The notes below the pieces were generated by a model, which saw only the letters and a program-made list of their open reading frames with translations, did no database searches and was not told the origin of the DNA. From a virus: a stretch of DNA of 26,202 bases. A program made the position numbers and the translations under genes. The stretch is from positions 1 through 26,202 of the IMG/VR virus record IMGVR_UViG_3300035034_000705, one strand, 5' to 3'. Positions within the stretch are counted from its first letter, which is position 1, and every line of letters begins with the position of its first letter. Of the stretch, positions 8,669 through 16,973 are shown in pieces.

Positions 8669-10852
8669 ATGGCAGAGCTTTGGAAAGATGGGTTCGACCA
8701 CTACGGCGCAGGCTCGTCTGGTAGAACTGTAATGCTTGAGGGCGTGTACGCCCAAGTCGGCTCCGAGGTGAACCCAGCAGCTCCAGTAATCCCATCATTC
8801 GGTGCGAGAACGGGCCTTCACGCCCTAGAGGTGAACGGCTCTGCCACCCTGTCAGACACTGCCGCTAGGCGCGTTCTGCCCTCGACTGAATCCGAGGTGT
8901 TCATCTCCCATGCTTTCCGCATAGAGACACTCCCTAACGCAGGCGTCGCAACGATGGCAGGCGCTGCAGATGTGAGCAACAACCCGCGTGTGACGATGAT
9001 GGTAGGGACGACTGGAGAGGTCATAGTACGCGGCCCTGGCACACGTATCACCAACGATAGCGGAGCGTACACTGCGCCACTGCTCGGCCAGTCAACAGGG
9101 CCAGTCATCGAAGCAGGCACATGGCACCATGTCGAGGTGCGGATTGTTCGCGACGACAGCGCCGGGATAGTTGAGGTCCGTGTGGACGGACTAACCGTCT
9201 TGAACCTAACCGCACTAGACCTAGGTGCTACGGATATTGCGCAGATAACTTTTGGTCCGCTGGCAAAGCAGCCCTTAGGCTCTGGCATCTCCAAAATCTA
9301 TTTTGACGACGTGATTGTCCGAGACGCCTCAGGGTCCGTAAACAACGGGTTCGAGGGCGATCTACGCGTCGCAACACTGCCTGTAATCGCTAACGGAGCG
9401 AACCAGGGCTGGACAGCGAGGACTATTCAGAAGCTGGGTACAGGTGTCTTAAGCACGTTTGACAGCGCCCGCGACGCAGCCGTCTTGTTTGACGATGCAG
9501 CCGAGTTCGACCTGACAGACGGCGACTTCTGCATTGAGGGCTTCTGGCGCTTTGCAGAGGCACTCAACACGACCCAGCAAAGGGTCTTGGCCAGCAAGTA
9601 CCAGACAACCCTCAACCAGCGCTCCTGGAGGCTCCTGCAGAATGGCCCTGACGGCGGCGGCAACATCGTGTTCCAGGTCAGTACAGACGGCTCTGCAGCG
9701 ACCGCAGCCAATGTCCACTCACCTGCCTGGGTGCCGGAGGTCAACCGCTGGTACCATATCGCTGTGACGCGCGCTGGGACTACCAGCCGCCTCTTCATCG
9801 ACGGTGTACAGCTTGGAGCTGACCAGACAGACAGCCGCTCATACGCGGAGACAGTGGCCAGCCTCGCCATTAACGGGCAGGCAGCCAGCGCCAACTCCGC
9901 AGTAGACGACCTTGGCGTCACGGGATGGGCAGACGGCTTCCGCATGACCGTGGGCGCAGCGCGATATACTGGCGACTTTGTGCCCCCAGCAGACGTGCTT
10001 CCAAGCACTTTGGTCGGAGACGCTCTGTACAACCAGGTTGCGTTGCTTTTGAACTTTGACGGCGACATCAACTTTGACCAGTCTGTCAACAATTTCACGC
10101 CGGACCTGTTAGCAGATGCTATCCTCCTCACACCAAACGATGGGCTTGCCTTCCAGAACATCGACGACCTGACGCCGGAGGACAACGACTTCATCCTGGC
10201 AGAACTGCTCGCCGCGATCGGCGTGCTAACCATGCCTACTCTGCCCGTTGACGCTAGCGAAGTCGTTCTCGGCTCGGTGACATATACCTTCGTCGATACT
10301 CTAGCCAGCGCCAACGACGTACTCATTGGGGCCGATGCACAGACCAGCCTAAATAACCTCCTGGCTGCCGTCAACGCGGACCCAGGCGAAGGCACGGTCT
10401 ATGGGACTGGAACGGTCATAAACCCCAACGCATTGTTTACCTCGGTGGTGGCTGGGCAGCTTGTCGCCCGCGCCCGCGTACCAGGCGCAGCAGGCAACTC
10501 TATCGCGTCCACAACAGATGTTGTCGGAGCCACCTGGGCAGGCACAACTCTTGCTGGAGGGGTGGACATTCCGCCGAACTCCGAGTTCACAGTTGGCAGG
10601 CTTCCTGCAGAGGTCACAGGCGTTCGGTCTCTGTCAGTGGTCGGCAGGCTGTTCAAGACAGATGCTGGAACGTCAGAAGTCACCATGTCGTTTGTCACGC
10701 AAGGCGGCTCAGTCGCTGCGGGCACGGCACGTGCGGTCACAACGGCCCCCAGATACTACGAGGACATCTTCGAGCAAGACCCATCCACCCTCGGCAGCCT
10801 GACACCCGCGTCGGTGCTCAACGCCCGCATCAGGGTTAACCGCACTACCTAA
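8669..10852 (+). CDS. Tail/adhesin structural protein with two ConA/LamG-like domains
   Basis: This is a 727-residue, beta-rich virion protein. Residues ~1-222 form a concanavalin-like sandwich (LWKDGFDHYG start; WHHVEVRIVRDD; ISKIYFDDVIVRD). Residues ~270-440 form a classical LamG/pentraxin-like jellyroll (VLFDDAAEFDLTDGDFCIEG; WYHIAVTRAGTTSRLFIDGV). Such domains bind carbohydrates or act as structural modules in tail proteins. Residues ~524-632 repeat the module seen in the gp10-like protein (VLGSVTYTFVDTLASANDVL, ARARVPGAAGNSI, WAGTTLAGG). The C-terminal ~90 residues form another beta domain. There is no signal peptide. The gene sits between two apparent halves of gp10, with 9 bases before it and 9 after it, and looks inserted. 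Host-surface binding is inferred, not shown. Confidence 0.75.
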   Translation: MAELWKDGFDHYGAGSSGRTVMLEGVYAQVGSEVNPAAPVIPSFGARTGLHALEVNGSATLSDTAARRVLPSTESEVFISHAFRIETLPNAGVATMAGAADVSNNPRVTMMVGTTGEVIVRGPGTRITNDSGAYTAPLLGQSTGPVIEAGTWHHVEVRIVRDDSAGIVEVRVDGLTVLNLTALDLGATDIAQITFGPLAKQPLGSGISKIYFDDVIVRDASGSVNNGFEGDLRVATLPVIANGANQGWTARTIQKLGTGVLSTFDSARDAAVLFDDAAEFDLTDGDFCIEGFWRFAEALNTTQQRVLASKYQTTLNQRSWRLLQNGPDGGGNIVFQVSTDGSAATAANVHSPAWVPEVNRWYHIAVTRAGTTSRLFIDGVQLGADQTDSRSYAETVASLAINGQAASANSAVDDLGVTGWADGFRMTVGAARYTGDFVPPADVLPSTLVGDALYNQVALLLNFDGDINFDQSVNNFTPDLLADAILLTPNDGLAFQNIDDLTPEDNDFILAELLAAIGVLTMPTLPVDASEVVLGSVTYTFVDTLASANDVLIGADAQTSLNNLLAAVNADPGEGTVYGTGTVINPNALFTSVVAGQLVARARVPGAAGNSIASTTDVVGATWAGTTLAGGVDIPPNSEFTVGRLPAEVTGVRSLSVVGRLFKTDAGTSEVTMSFVTQGGSVAAGTARAVTTAPRYYEDIFEQDPSTLGSLTPASVLNARIRVNRTT

Positions 10853-10861
10853 GGGAGCGAT

Positions 10862-11647
10862 ATGACTGCAGCATCCACACAGTCGGTCCTCCTTGCGTCC
10901 ACAACCGGGGAGGCCGTCCCAGCTCTAACACAGGCGGCGATGCTCGTTGCCTATGGGCCTCCTGCGACTGAGGGCGTGGCTGCGTCTCAGGCGCTCATCC
11001 TGGCAGCTATGGAAGGCAGACCATTGCCCGCAGCATCTCAACTCGCACTTCTCGTCGCTTTCCGAACTGGAGGGACGGAGAACCGGAACAACAGAGCCTG
11101 GTCTTTCGACATGGACGGCCACTCATTCTACGTCCTCACGATCGGCGAAGAAGGCACGTACCTGTACGACGAACTTACAGGCCAGTGGAGCAGGTGGCGT
11201 ACTACGGGCCTCACAAGCTGGAACATGGAGTACGGCTTGGTCTGGAAGGACAAGATCATCGCGGCAGACCAGTCCAACCCAGTGATATGGGCAGTGAAGT
11301 TTGACGGCTTCCTAGATGACGACTTCAAGCCGATTACCCGCGTCGTTACCGGAGCGCTATCGTCGCGTAATAGGGACTTCGTTGGCGTCTATGGGTTCCG
11401 CCTCACCGCGAGCGTCGGCCAACCTAGTGAAGTCGATGCTACAATCAGCTTAAGGTACAGCGACGATCAAGGACGTACCTTCATCCAGTCTAACGAGTTC
11501 ATCGTCGCAGCGGGCGAGACTAAGCAGGAGCTGACATGGCTCTCCCTCGGTCTTGTCGAGCCTCCGGTCAAGGTGTTCGAGATAACGGACACAGGCGCGC
11601 TGGTACGCCTCTCAGGGGCGGACGCAGACATAGACGAGCAGGGATAG
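10862..11647 (+). CDS. gp10-like C-terminal half with repetitive N-terminal arm, tail protein
   Basis: From about residue 75 this 261-residue protein reads as propeller blades: NRAWSFDMDGHSFYVLTIG, TYLYDELTGQWSRW, WNMEYGLVWKDKIIAADQS, then PITRVVTGALSSRNRDFVGV and a late SLRYSDDQGRTF strand. That order matches the second half of P22 gp10-like stabilisation proteins, which the upstream gene at 7415-8659 lacks. The first ~70 residues are four imperfect copies of an Ala/Ser-Gln-hydrophobic helix-like unit (TQSVLLAS, TQAAMLVAYG, SQALILAAMEG, SQLALLVAFR) spaced by about 18 residues. This may be a linker or an association arm. GGGAG lies just before the ATG. It probably works with the N-terminal part as a two-chain neck plug, which is inference. 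Confidence 0.68.
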   Translation: MTAASTQSVLLASTTGEAVPALTQAAMLVAYGPPATEGVAASQALILAAMEGRPLPAASQLALLVAFRTGGTENRNNRAWSFDMDGHSFYVLTIGEEGTYLYDELTGQWSRWRTTGLTSWNMEYGLVWKDKIIAADQSNPVIWAVKFDGFLDDDFKPITRVVTGALSSRNRDFVGVYGFRLTASVGQPSEVDATISLRYSDDQGRTFIQSNEFIVAAGETKQELTWLSLGLVEPPVKVFEITDTGALVRLSGADADIDEQG

Positions 11648-11651
11648 GCTT

Positions 11652-12590
11652 ATGGTCAAAATCCCGCAGCCCACATCACCTCTCCAGTCCACCTCCGCTA
11701 TTGTGGATGAGACAGGCAGGCCGACGCCATACTTTCTCCGGCAGTGGCTTGCTCAGCGCGGTATAAACGCGACCAGTGAAGAGATTATAGAACTGCTTGG
11801 TGTGTTAGAGGCGCAGGTCGGAGCCAACACAACCAACATCACCAATCTCCTAGCCCGCATCCTTACAGCAGGCGTCGGCCTAAACGGCGGTGGCGATCTA
11901 TCAGCCGACCGAACGTTCAACTTAGCTGACACGGCAGTTACCCCTGCCACATACGGCGACGCGACCAACTCCCCCCAGCTCACGATCGACCAGCAGGGCC
12001 GCGTCACCGCTGCGGCCAACATCCCTATCTCAGGCGGCGGAGGGGGTGGCGGCCCAACATGGCTATGGCCAGCCGGGGTTTCAGATTCATCTGTCAACAC
12101 AGCGTCGGACCCTTTCAAGGGCGTGGCTCTCCAGTTCTACGAGGACGTGGAGTTTACCGCGCTCGGCTGCCTATTCCAGTCTGTTAGCGGGCAAGTGTAC
12201 CGCGCTGGCATATACAGGCTAATAGGCGGTACAGGAGAGATTGACGAAGTAACAGGCGTTAGCGCCGACTTCACCGAGACCGTGACGAACACGCGGGCGC
12301 AGCGCCGCCTGGACTTCCCTTCCCCAGTGACATGTGTCGCAGGCACGAGGTACGCCTTCCTGTTCGGCAGAACTGACGGAGGCATAAACGATATTCTCCG
12401 CATATCCTTTGTCAACTTGGGCGGCACGAACGCATACCCTACCCTCCCGCAGGATTACTTCGCCAACGGCGTTACCAACGTGAAGTCTATTGTTGGCTCC
12501 CCGACCAACGACCCAGATGTCGGTACTGTTCTGAACATCATCGGCACAGGCACAATATACGGCATTGGGCTTAGATATCAGGTGCTCTAG
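11652..12590 (+). CDS. Tail fibre / receptor-binding-type protein
   Basis: The N-terminal ~65 residues are short and helical (PYFLRQWLAQRGINATSEEI, then a coil LLGVLEAQVGANTTNITNLL), suited to trimerisation and attachment to the tail. Next is the fibre repeat signature AGVGLNGGGDLSADRTFNL followed by QLTIDQQGRVTAAANIPIS, which recurs in many phage fibres. A run of seven glycines (around residue 130) forms a hinge to a C-terminal beta domain of ~175 residues (YEDVEFTALGCLFQSVSGQV, then RAGIYRL, TRYAFLFGRTDGG). That last domain may bind the receptor but was not matched to a family. The start ATG lies 5 bases after the preceding stop, with a purine-rich GGGATAGG upstream. The fibre assignment is good; host specificity is unknown. 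Confidence 0.78.
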   Translation: MVKIPQPTSPLQSTSAIVDETGRPTPYFLRQWLAQRGINATSEEIIELLGVLEAQVGANTTNITNLLARILTAGVGLNGGGDLSADRTFNLADTAVTPATYGDATNSPQLTIDQQGRVTAAANIPISGGGGGGGPTWLWPAGVSDSSVNTASDPFKGVALQFYEDVEFTALGCLFQSVSGQVYRAGIYRLIGGTGEIDEVTGVSADFTETVTNTRAQRRLDFPSPVTCVAGTRYAFLFGRTDGGINDILRISFVNLGGTNAYPTLPQDYFANGVTNVKSIVGSPTNDPDVGTVLNIIGTGTIYGIGLRYQVL

Positions 12591-12591
12591 T

Positions 12592-13035
12592 ATGCTCCAC
12601 ACTCCCTCAACCGACTTACTCAACAAAGCTGTTAACAGGCCCGAATGTAGAGAAGCGTTCTGCATTCCAGACGAGATATACCTCCGACTGGACACGTACT
12701 ACAGCAAGCCTCGCAACCTCGCTTTCCTGGACGACAACGGCCTTATGCTGTTCGGGCATGTCAAAGACGACGAGTACGAAGTCCATTTTGCGTTCCATAA
12801 AAGTGGGCCTCCAGCTTTCCATAGCGCCAGGCAGATGCTAGACCTTATGTTTACAAGCTATGGGGCGCATGCTATCAAAGGACACCCGCCCCGCGTCAAT
12901 CGCGCAGTCCGTCACCTTGGCGTGGCTCTCGGATTTAGCAAAATCCCTGGCACAATGCACACAGACCTGCACGGCAGGACGTGTGACACTTATCAGCTTA
13001 GGAGCGACGAATGGGCGGAATCATCAGTGGTGTAA
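12592..13035 (+). CDS. Small GNAT acetyltransferase-like protein
   Basis: The ATG at 12592 is preferred over an in-frame upstream start inside the fibre gene, because AGGTG at 12580-12584 lies about 7 bases before it. The product is about 147 aa. The pattern is that of short phage GNAT-like folds: IPDEIYLRLDTYY, strand NLAFLDDNGLMLFGHV, strand EYEVHFAFHKSG, helix SARQMLDLMFTSYG, then AIKGHPPRVNRAVRHLGVAL followed by GFSKIPGT. The Arg/Gly-rich stretch with VALGFSK is where acetyl-CoA binding would be expected, but the classical Q/RxxGxG loop is not obvious. It could therefore be a degenerate or structural GNAT fold. Similar genes sit among tail and internal virion genes in other podoviruses. 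No substrate is known. The end overlaps the next gene by 25 bases. Confidence 0.5.
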   Translation: MLHTPSTDLLNKAVNRPECREAFCIPDEIYLRLDTYYSKPRNLAFLDDNGLMLFGHVKDDEYEVHFAFHKSGPPAFHSARQMLDLMFTSYGAHAIKGHPPRVNRAVRHLGVALGFSKIPGTMHTDLHGRTCDTYQLRSDEWAESSVV

Positions 13036-13550
13036 TCGGAGGTGTGCTGGGCAATAAGTCTGGCAAGCGCGAGGCCCAAGCAATCCGCGAAAGCGGGCAA
13101 ATGGCAGTGGACCAGCTCCAGCCATTCGTTGACCCAGCAGTCGAGGCCAATTCGGCGATCATGGGCGCGCTGGGCCAGCCTGGCTCTCCTGACCAGACGG
13201 CGCAGTTCCAGAACTTCTTAAGCAGCACGGGCTTCCAAGAGCAGCTCCGGCAGGGAGGTAACGCGATCACGACCAACGCAGGCGCTAGAGGCATGTTGAA
13301 CAGCGGCGCGACACTGCAGAGACTGCAGGAGCTGGGCCAGAACCAGGCGCAGGGCAGCTTCAACAACTTCTTAAGTCAGCTTGGCGGCGTAGCCAATCGC
13401 GGCGCAGGCGCTGCAGGCGCATCGGCCAATATCCTAAACCAGTCAGGGCAAGCTGCAGCAGGCGCACGTGCAGGCGCATCCAACGCACTCCAGTCTGGTA
13501 TTGGCCAGGCGGTGCAGGGCGGGATAAGGGCCATAGGAGGGGCGTTCTAA
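13011..13550 (+). CDS. DNA transfer / internal virion protein, p32-like
   Basis: This is probably an internal virion protein ejected with the genome. The N terminus is a Gly/Ile hydrophobic segment (MGGIISGVIGGVLGNKSGKR). It is followed by AIRESGQMAVDQLQPFVDPA, QFQNFLSSTGFQEQLRQGG and ARGMLNSGATLQRLQELGQN. That series matches the phage 'DNA transfer protein p32' pattern: an amphipathic N-terminal segment, a Q-rich LQPF stretch, and an ARG.L.SGAT.. motif. The last ~60 residues are Ala/Gly/Gln-rich. A strong AGGAG ribosome site (CTTAGGAGCGACGAATG) fixes the start at 13011, inside the end of the GNAT-like gene. It is the first of three consecutive ejection-type genes. Confidence 0.72.
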   Translation: MGGIISGVIGGVLGNKSGKREAQAIRESGQMAVDQLQPFVDPAVEANSAIMGALGQPGSPDQTAQFQNFLSSTGFQEQLRQGGNAITTNAGARGMLNSGATLQRLQELGQNQAQGSFNNFLSQLGGVANRGAGAAGASANILNQSGQAAAGARAGASNALQSGIGQAVQGGIRAIGGAF

Positions 13551-13551
13551 C

Positions 13552-14820
13552 ATGGTCAACCCATTCCAAAGGGGGCAAGCGTTCGAGCAGCAGCGCGTCG
13601 CTAACGAGGTCAACAACACGGGCGCGATCAACCGCGAGAACGCTCTTGCAGAGCTACAGCAGACTATGGGTCCGGGCATCCGCGCGGCAGGCGAGGTGGC
13701 AGCTTTAGAAGGCTCCGCGCGGGCAGATACGCGCCTGGCGTCCGACATACAGCAGCGCGAAGTTGTCAACAAACGCGCTATGGAGGAGCAGCAGCGCCAG
13801 TCCCAGGACGACCAGCTCCGCCGCCAGACTATCGCAGGGCAGCGCGCCGTCGGGCTTATGCGCTCCGGCCTATCACGTGGGCGCTCTCCGCAAGAGATCA
13901 TGACGAGGCTCGGCCCGTCCCTCCAAGCGCTCGGCGTGCAGCCTGACGACTTCGAGGGTCTACAGGACATCCTCACCAACAACCCGGACGCGCTGGACGA
14001 CATCGACGCTGCGCTTAAGGCGCAGACGACCACCACGCGCAGGCTGGTAGGCAACCCCGTTGAGGTCCGCCTGGCAGATGGGTCTACGGGCCTACAGCGC
14101 ACGTTCACAGACGGAACCACTGAGTTCGAGCCAGGGGCGGCGATCATAAGCAACGACCTAGCACGCGGCAGGCTTGACGCCGCTCAGGAAAGCCAAGAGA
14201 TTAGACAGACTGACAGTGGACGCAAGCTGCTTAAGGACAATCGCGCAGAGCTTGAGAAGATACAGGAAGAGCGCGCATTCAACGAGACAACGATCAACGC
14301 GGCAGAGACGGTAGTACGAGATATTGGGGCTATCCAAGACATCGCACAAACCGCGTCCGAGTTCGAGGGTAACTCCTTGTCTGAGGCTCTAAGACGCGCC
14401 GTTGGTGCCCGCGTCCTGTCCACTGACGCTAACTCAGTAAACCAGCTCCTGGACAGTGTGAAGTCCAACATCGGTATTGACAGCCTGCTCCGTATTAAGC
14501 GGTCTGGGTCTGGCCTGGGACAAGTTCCGCAGAGCCAGTTGGAGACCTTACAGGGCCTCCTAGGCAAGCTGGACATCACCCGCGATCCCAAGCTATTGAT
14601 GCGTGACCTAAACGACATCGACAACCTATACGGGGATATCATCAGCAAGGCAGGCGAGGACATTGACCGCTTGAACCAACGCGAAGACCGTCTGCTCAAC
14701 CGTCGTGAAGGTATCGAAGGACGCACCTTTGGGGAACGCCAAGAGCAGGCCGCTCAAGACCTTCAAGCGCTGAGCGACGAAGACCTGGCTCGTATGTTAC
14801 AGGAGATGTCCGGTGAGTAG
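13552..14820 (+). CDS. Internal virion / ejection protein
   Basis: This is a 422-residue, mostly helical, Gln/Arg/Ala-rich protein without membrane segments. Long coiled coils occur near residues 60-105 and 215-260 (ELEKIQEERAFNETTINAAE). A segment with KSNIGIDSLLRIKRSGSGLG then QVPQSQLETLQGLLGKLD (about residues 305-342) resembles a region seen repeatedly in podoviral and siphoviral internal or tape-measure-adjacent proteins, where GxLGQVS/PxxEL motifs recur. The first residues (MVNPFQRGQAFEQQR) suit a virion protein with no signal peptide. It sits between the p32-like gene and the large ejection protein and is inferred to be packaged in the head. Exact partner contacts are unknown. Confidence 0.66.
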   Translation: MVNPFQRGQAFEQQRVANEVNNTGAINRENALAELQQTMGPGIRAAGEVAALEGSARADTRLASDIQQREVVNKRAMEEQQRQSQDDQLRRQTIAGQRAVGLMRSGLSRGRSPQEIMTRLGPSLQALGVQPDDFEGLQDILTNNPDALDDIDAALKAQTTTTRRLVGNPVEVRLADGSTGLQRTFTDGTTEFEPGAAIISNDLARGRLDAAQESQEIRQTDSGRKLLKDNRAELEKIQEERAFNETTINAAETVVRDIGAIQDIAQTASEFEGNSLSEALRRAVGARVLSTDANSVNQLLDSVKSNIGIDSLLRIKRSGSGLGQVPQSQLETLQGLLGKLDITRDPKLLMRDLNDIDNLYGDIISKAGEDIDRLNQREDRLLNRREGIEGRTFGERQEQAAQDLQALSDEDLARMLQEMSGE

Positions 14821-16966
14821 TTTTTCCCGTGAGCAACTCTTGGCGGAACAGGCTCGTCGTCAGGGCGGGGCGCAGCCTGGAGGGTTCTCGCTTGAGCAGC
14901 TCCAGGCCGAGCAGAGCCGTCGACAACAGTCTGCGCCCCAACCAGCACAGCCCCAGCAGGCTCAACCTCAGCAGGCTCAACCTCAGCAAGCCCAGCAGCC
15001 GGAACAGATCGAGGCCGCTAACCCGCGTGACACTCTACCGCAGATGATTGGCGGCGTGGAGCTGGACGACGCATTGCGCGACCAGATCATCGAAGCGCAG
15101 CAGATCGAAGACCCTAAGGCCCGCCGCAAGGCAGCCGCCCGCATCACAGGGCAGCTCCAGGCAAAGGGCATGAAGGGCAACTCTCAGGGCCTAACAGCTC
15201 TGCGCAGCATTGGCGCTGGGCTGTTCGGTCTGGGGGACATCGCTGCAACAGGGGGTCAGCTCCTTGGCCAGGCGTTCGACGGCCAGGAGGGCGGTATGTC
15301 CTTCGGCGAGGCCCTCGAACTGCAGCGCGGTGTGCGGGAGGGGATGGAGAGCATCAACCCAACTACAGCAGTGGTCTCCGAGGTTGGTGGCGCACTTGCA
15401 GGGGGCGGCGGCGCACTCAAGCTACTAAGTCGGTTCTCCAAAGGCTCCAAGCCACTTAAGCGTATCGCTGACTTCTTCTCCCTCCAGAAGGGGCAGAAGC
15501 TTGGCAACACTGCACGCCTTGCAGGGGTAGGCGGCGCTGCAGGCGGCGTGACTGAGGCTATCCTAACCGGAGACGGTGAGAAGGCTCTCCAGGGCGCAGC
15601 ATTCGGCGCTGGTGGTGGTTTAGCGGGGGTCGCCTTGGCGAAGGGCGTTGGCCTTGCTGCGAACGTCACCAAGAACGCCGTCCGTGCCGTCCGTGAAGAC
15701 CCTCAGGCAAAAGGTCTGCGGACCCTGGCTAAGAGGCTGGGTGTACCGGAGGACGAGATAATCGAGAGCTACCTCCAGCTCCAAGCTGTGACGGGCAAGC
15801 CCCCAACTATGGCTGAGCTGGCCTCTCCTCAAGCACGCGCTGAGCTGCGAGAGCTTATTGCAGCATCCCCGTCAGCTACGCGGATTGCGCAGGAGGGCGC
15901 AGATCGTGCTCTGTCTACGCGGTCAGGTGAAGTGGCCGACCAGCTTGCAGGCCGTGGCAGGATAACATCCACGACCGAGCAGAGAGCAGCGCGTAAAGCG
16001 CGAGGCGACGCTCAGTTTACAGCCGTGCGGGAACAGCCTGTCACCTTCGCAGACGAGCAGGTCAAGAGCATCCTAGACCAGCCGCAGTTCATGGGCGGTC
16101 TGACGCCTAATCTACGCCAGCAAGTGCGCGGGCTGATCAATGAGGCTGGTGAGGGTGGGGACGTTGTTCTGCCGACGGGCCTTGTAGACGACATGCGTCA
16201 AGCACTGAACAAGCGCGCCGGACCGAACCCATCGGGCGACAACCTCACATTCCGCCAGCTAGCAGACGACCTTACAGAGTTCGCCTCTGACCAGGTGCCT
16301 GAGTTCGCAGAGGCTATCGCTGATTCTGCACGCGGCGCTCAGAGAGTGGACGGAGTAGCTCTAGGCCGTACAGCTCTAAACTCGAATCAAACACGTGAGT
16401 TCGTTGACGAGGTAGGGCAGCGCGCAGGGGCCAGCGACTTCTTCGGCATTGGTGCCCGTGAGGGTGCCCGTACAGCCGTGACAGATGCGGCCAGGGAGGG
16501 TGTTCAAGGCAGCCGCCAGACCCTCGCCCGCTTGAAGGACGATACAGGCCTCATAGAGCGTCTCCGGTCCGTTATGTCTAGGGGGGAGGTAGACCGCCTC
16601 CAGAACATCGCCAGGCTCCAGAGCGACGCGATCGACGGCATCCAAGGTATAGCCCCTCCTACCCAGGCTCAGTTGGACGACGCGATGAAGGGAGCAGTTG
16701 GCGCATTGGCCGACGCGGCGGTTGTCGCATCCCCCTCCACATCGTCAGCCTCTAAGGTGTTCTCAGTCTCCCGTGCGATCAAGCGCATCATCCCAGGTGG
16801 TGGGCCGTCGGACCGCGTACTGGAGAACATCTCCCGCGATCTGTTCGACCCAGAGCAGACCCAGAAAGCGATCAACGCCTTGCGCAAGCTGCAGGTGCAA
16901 GACGCAGACATTATCGACATCATGTCCGCTGCAGCCGCAGGCGGGACAATCAGTGCAGGTGAGTAA
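14813..16966 (+). CDS. Large internal virion / DNA ejection protein
   Basis: This 717-residue protein starts at a GTG within the end of the previous gene (8-base overlap), with AGGAG at 14801-14805, 7 bases upstream. The N terminus contains two copies of a short motif (FSREQLLAEQARRQ and FSLEQLQAEQSRRQ), then a Gln/Pro/Ala repeat (around residues 43-62). A conserved-looking helical stretch follows (PRDTLPQMIGGVELDDALRD), and then a glycine-rich hydrophobic half (LRSIGAGLFGLGDIAATGGQ, EVGGALAGGGGALKLL, AGVGGAAGGVTEAIL, FGAGGGLAGVALAKGVGLAA). Such segments occur in ejection proteins that form a channel through the envelope. The C-terminal half is helical with AALARP-like motifs. No peptidoglycan-lytic motif was recognised. 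The role is inferred from size, order and composition. Confidence 0.66.
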   Translation: MSSFSREQLLAEQARRQGGAQPGGFSLEQLQAEQSRRQQSAPQPAQPQQAQPQQAQPQQAQQPEQIEAANPRDTLPQMIGGVELDDALRDQIIEAQQIEDPKARRKAAARITGQLQAKGMKGNSQGLTALRSIGAGLFGLGDIAATGGQLLGQAFDGQEGGMSFGEALELQRGVREGMESINPTTAVVSEVGGALAGGGGALKLLSRFSKGSKPLKRIADFFSLQKGQKLGNTARLAGVGGAAGGVTEAILTGDGEKALQGAAFGAGGGLAGVALAKGVGLAANVTKNAVRAVREDPQAKGLRTLAKRLGVPEDEIIESYLQLQAVTGKPPTMAELASPQARAELRELIAASPSATRIAQEGADRALSTRSGEVADQLAGRGRITSTTEQRAARKARGDAQFTAVREQPVTFADEQVKSILDQPQFMGGLTPNLRQQVRGLINEAGEGGDVVLPTGLVDDMRQALNKRAGPNPSGDNLTFRQLADDLTEFASDQVPEFAEAIADSARGAQRVDGVALGRTALNSNQTREFVDEVGQRAGASDFFGIGAREGARTAVTDAAREGVQGSRQTLARLKDDTGLIERLRSVMSRGEVDRLQNIARLQSDAIDGIQGIAPPTQAQLDDAMKGAVGALADAAVVASPSTSSASKVFSVSRAIKRIIPGGGPSDRVLENISRDLFDPEQTQKAINALRKLQVQDADIIDIMSAAAAGGTISAGE
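14951..14995 (+). repeat. 15-bp tandem repeat coding PQQAQ in the ejection protein gene
   Basis: Three in-frame units of 15 bases (14951-14965, 14966-14980, 14981-14995) differ from each other by only one to three bases; the second unit is CCTCAGCAGGCTCAA. They encode PQQAQ repeats in a flexible Gln/Pro-rich linker, with signs of slippage-type expansion. Confidence 0.85.
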
Positions 16967-16973
16967 GTAGACT

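Noticed and set aside
9427-10395. Long 322-residue open frame on the minus strand within the LamG-like gene
   Set aside because: It is opposite a well-supported tail gene, has Ser/Arg/Pro-rich composition typical of antisense frames, and no ribosome site or motif was seen.
13443-14153. 236-residue minus-strand frame opposite an internal virion gene
   Set aside because: Antisense shadow of a coding frame; Ser/Arg/Cys-rich and with no recognisable domain.
16698-16970. 90-residue frame inside the large ejection protein gene as a possible nested gene
   Set aside because: No ribosome site, no signal or domain; Ser/Pro/Arg-rich shadow composition, unlike the nested o-spanin.
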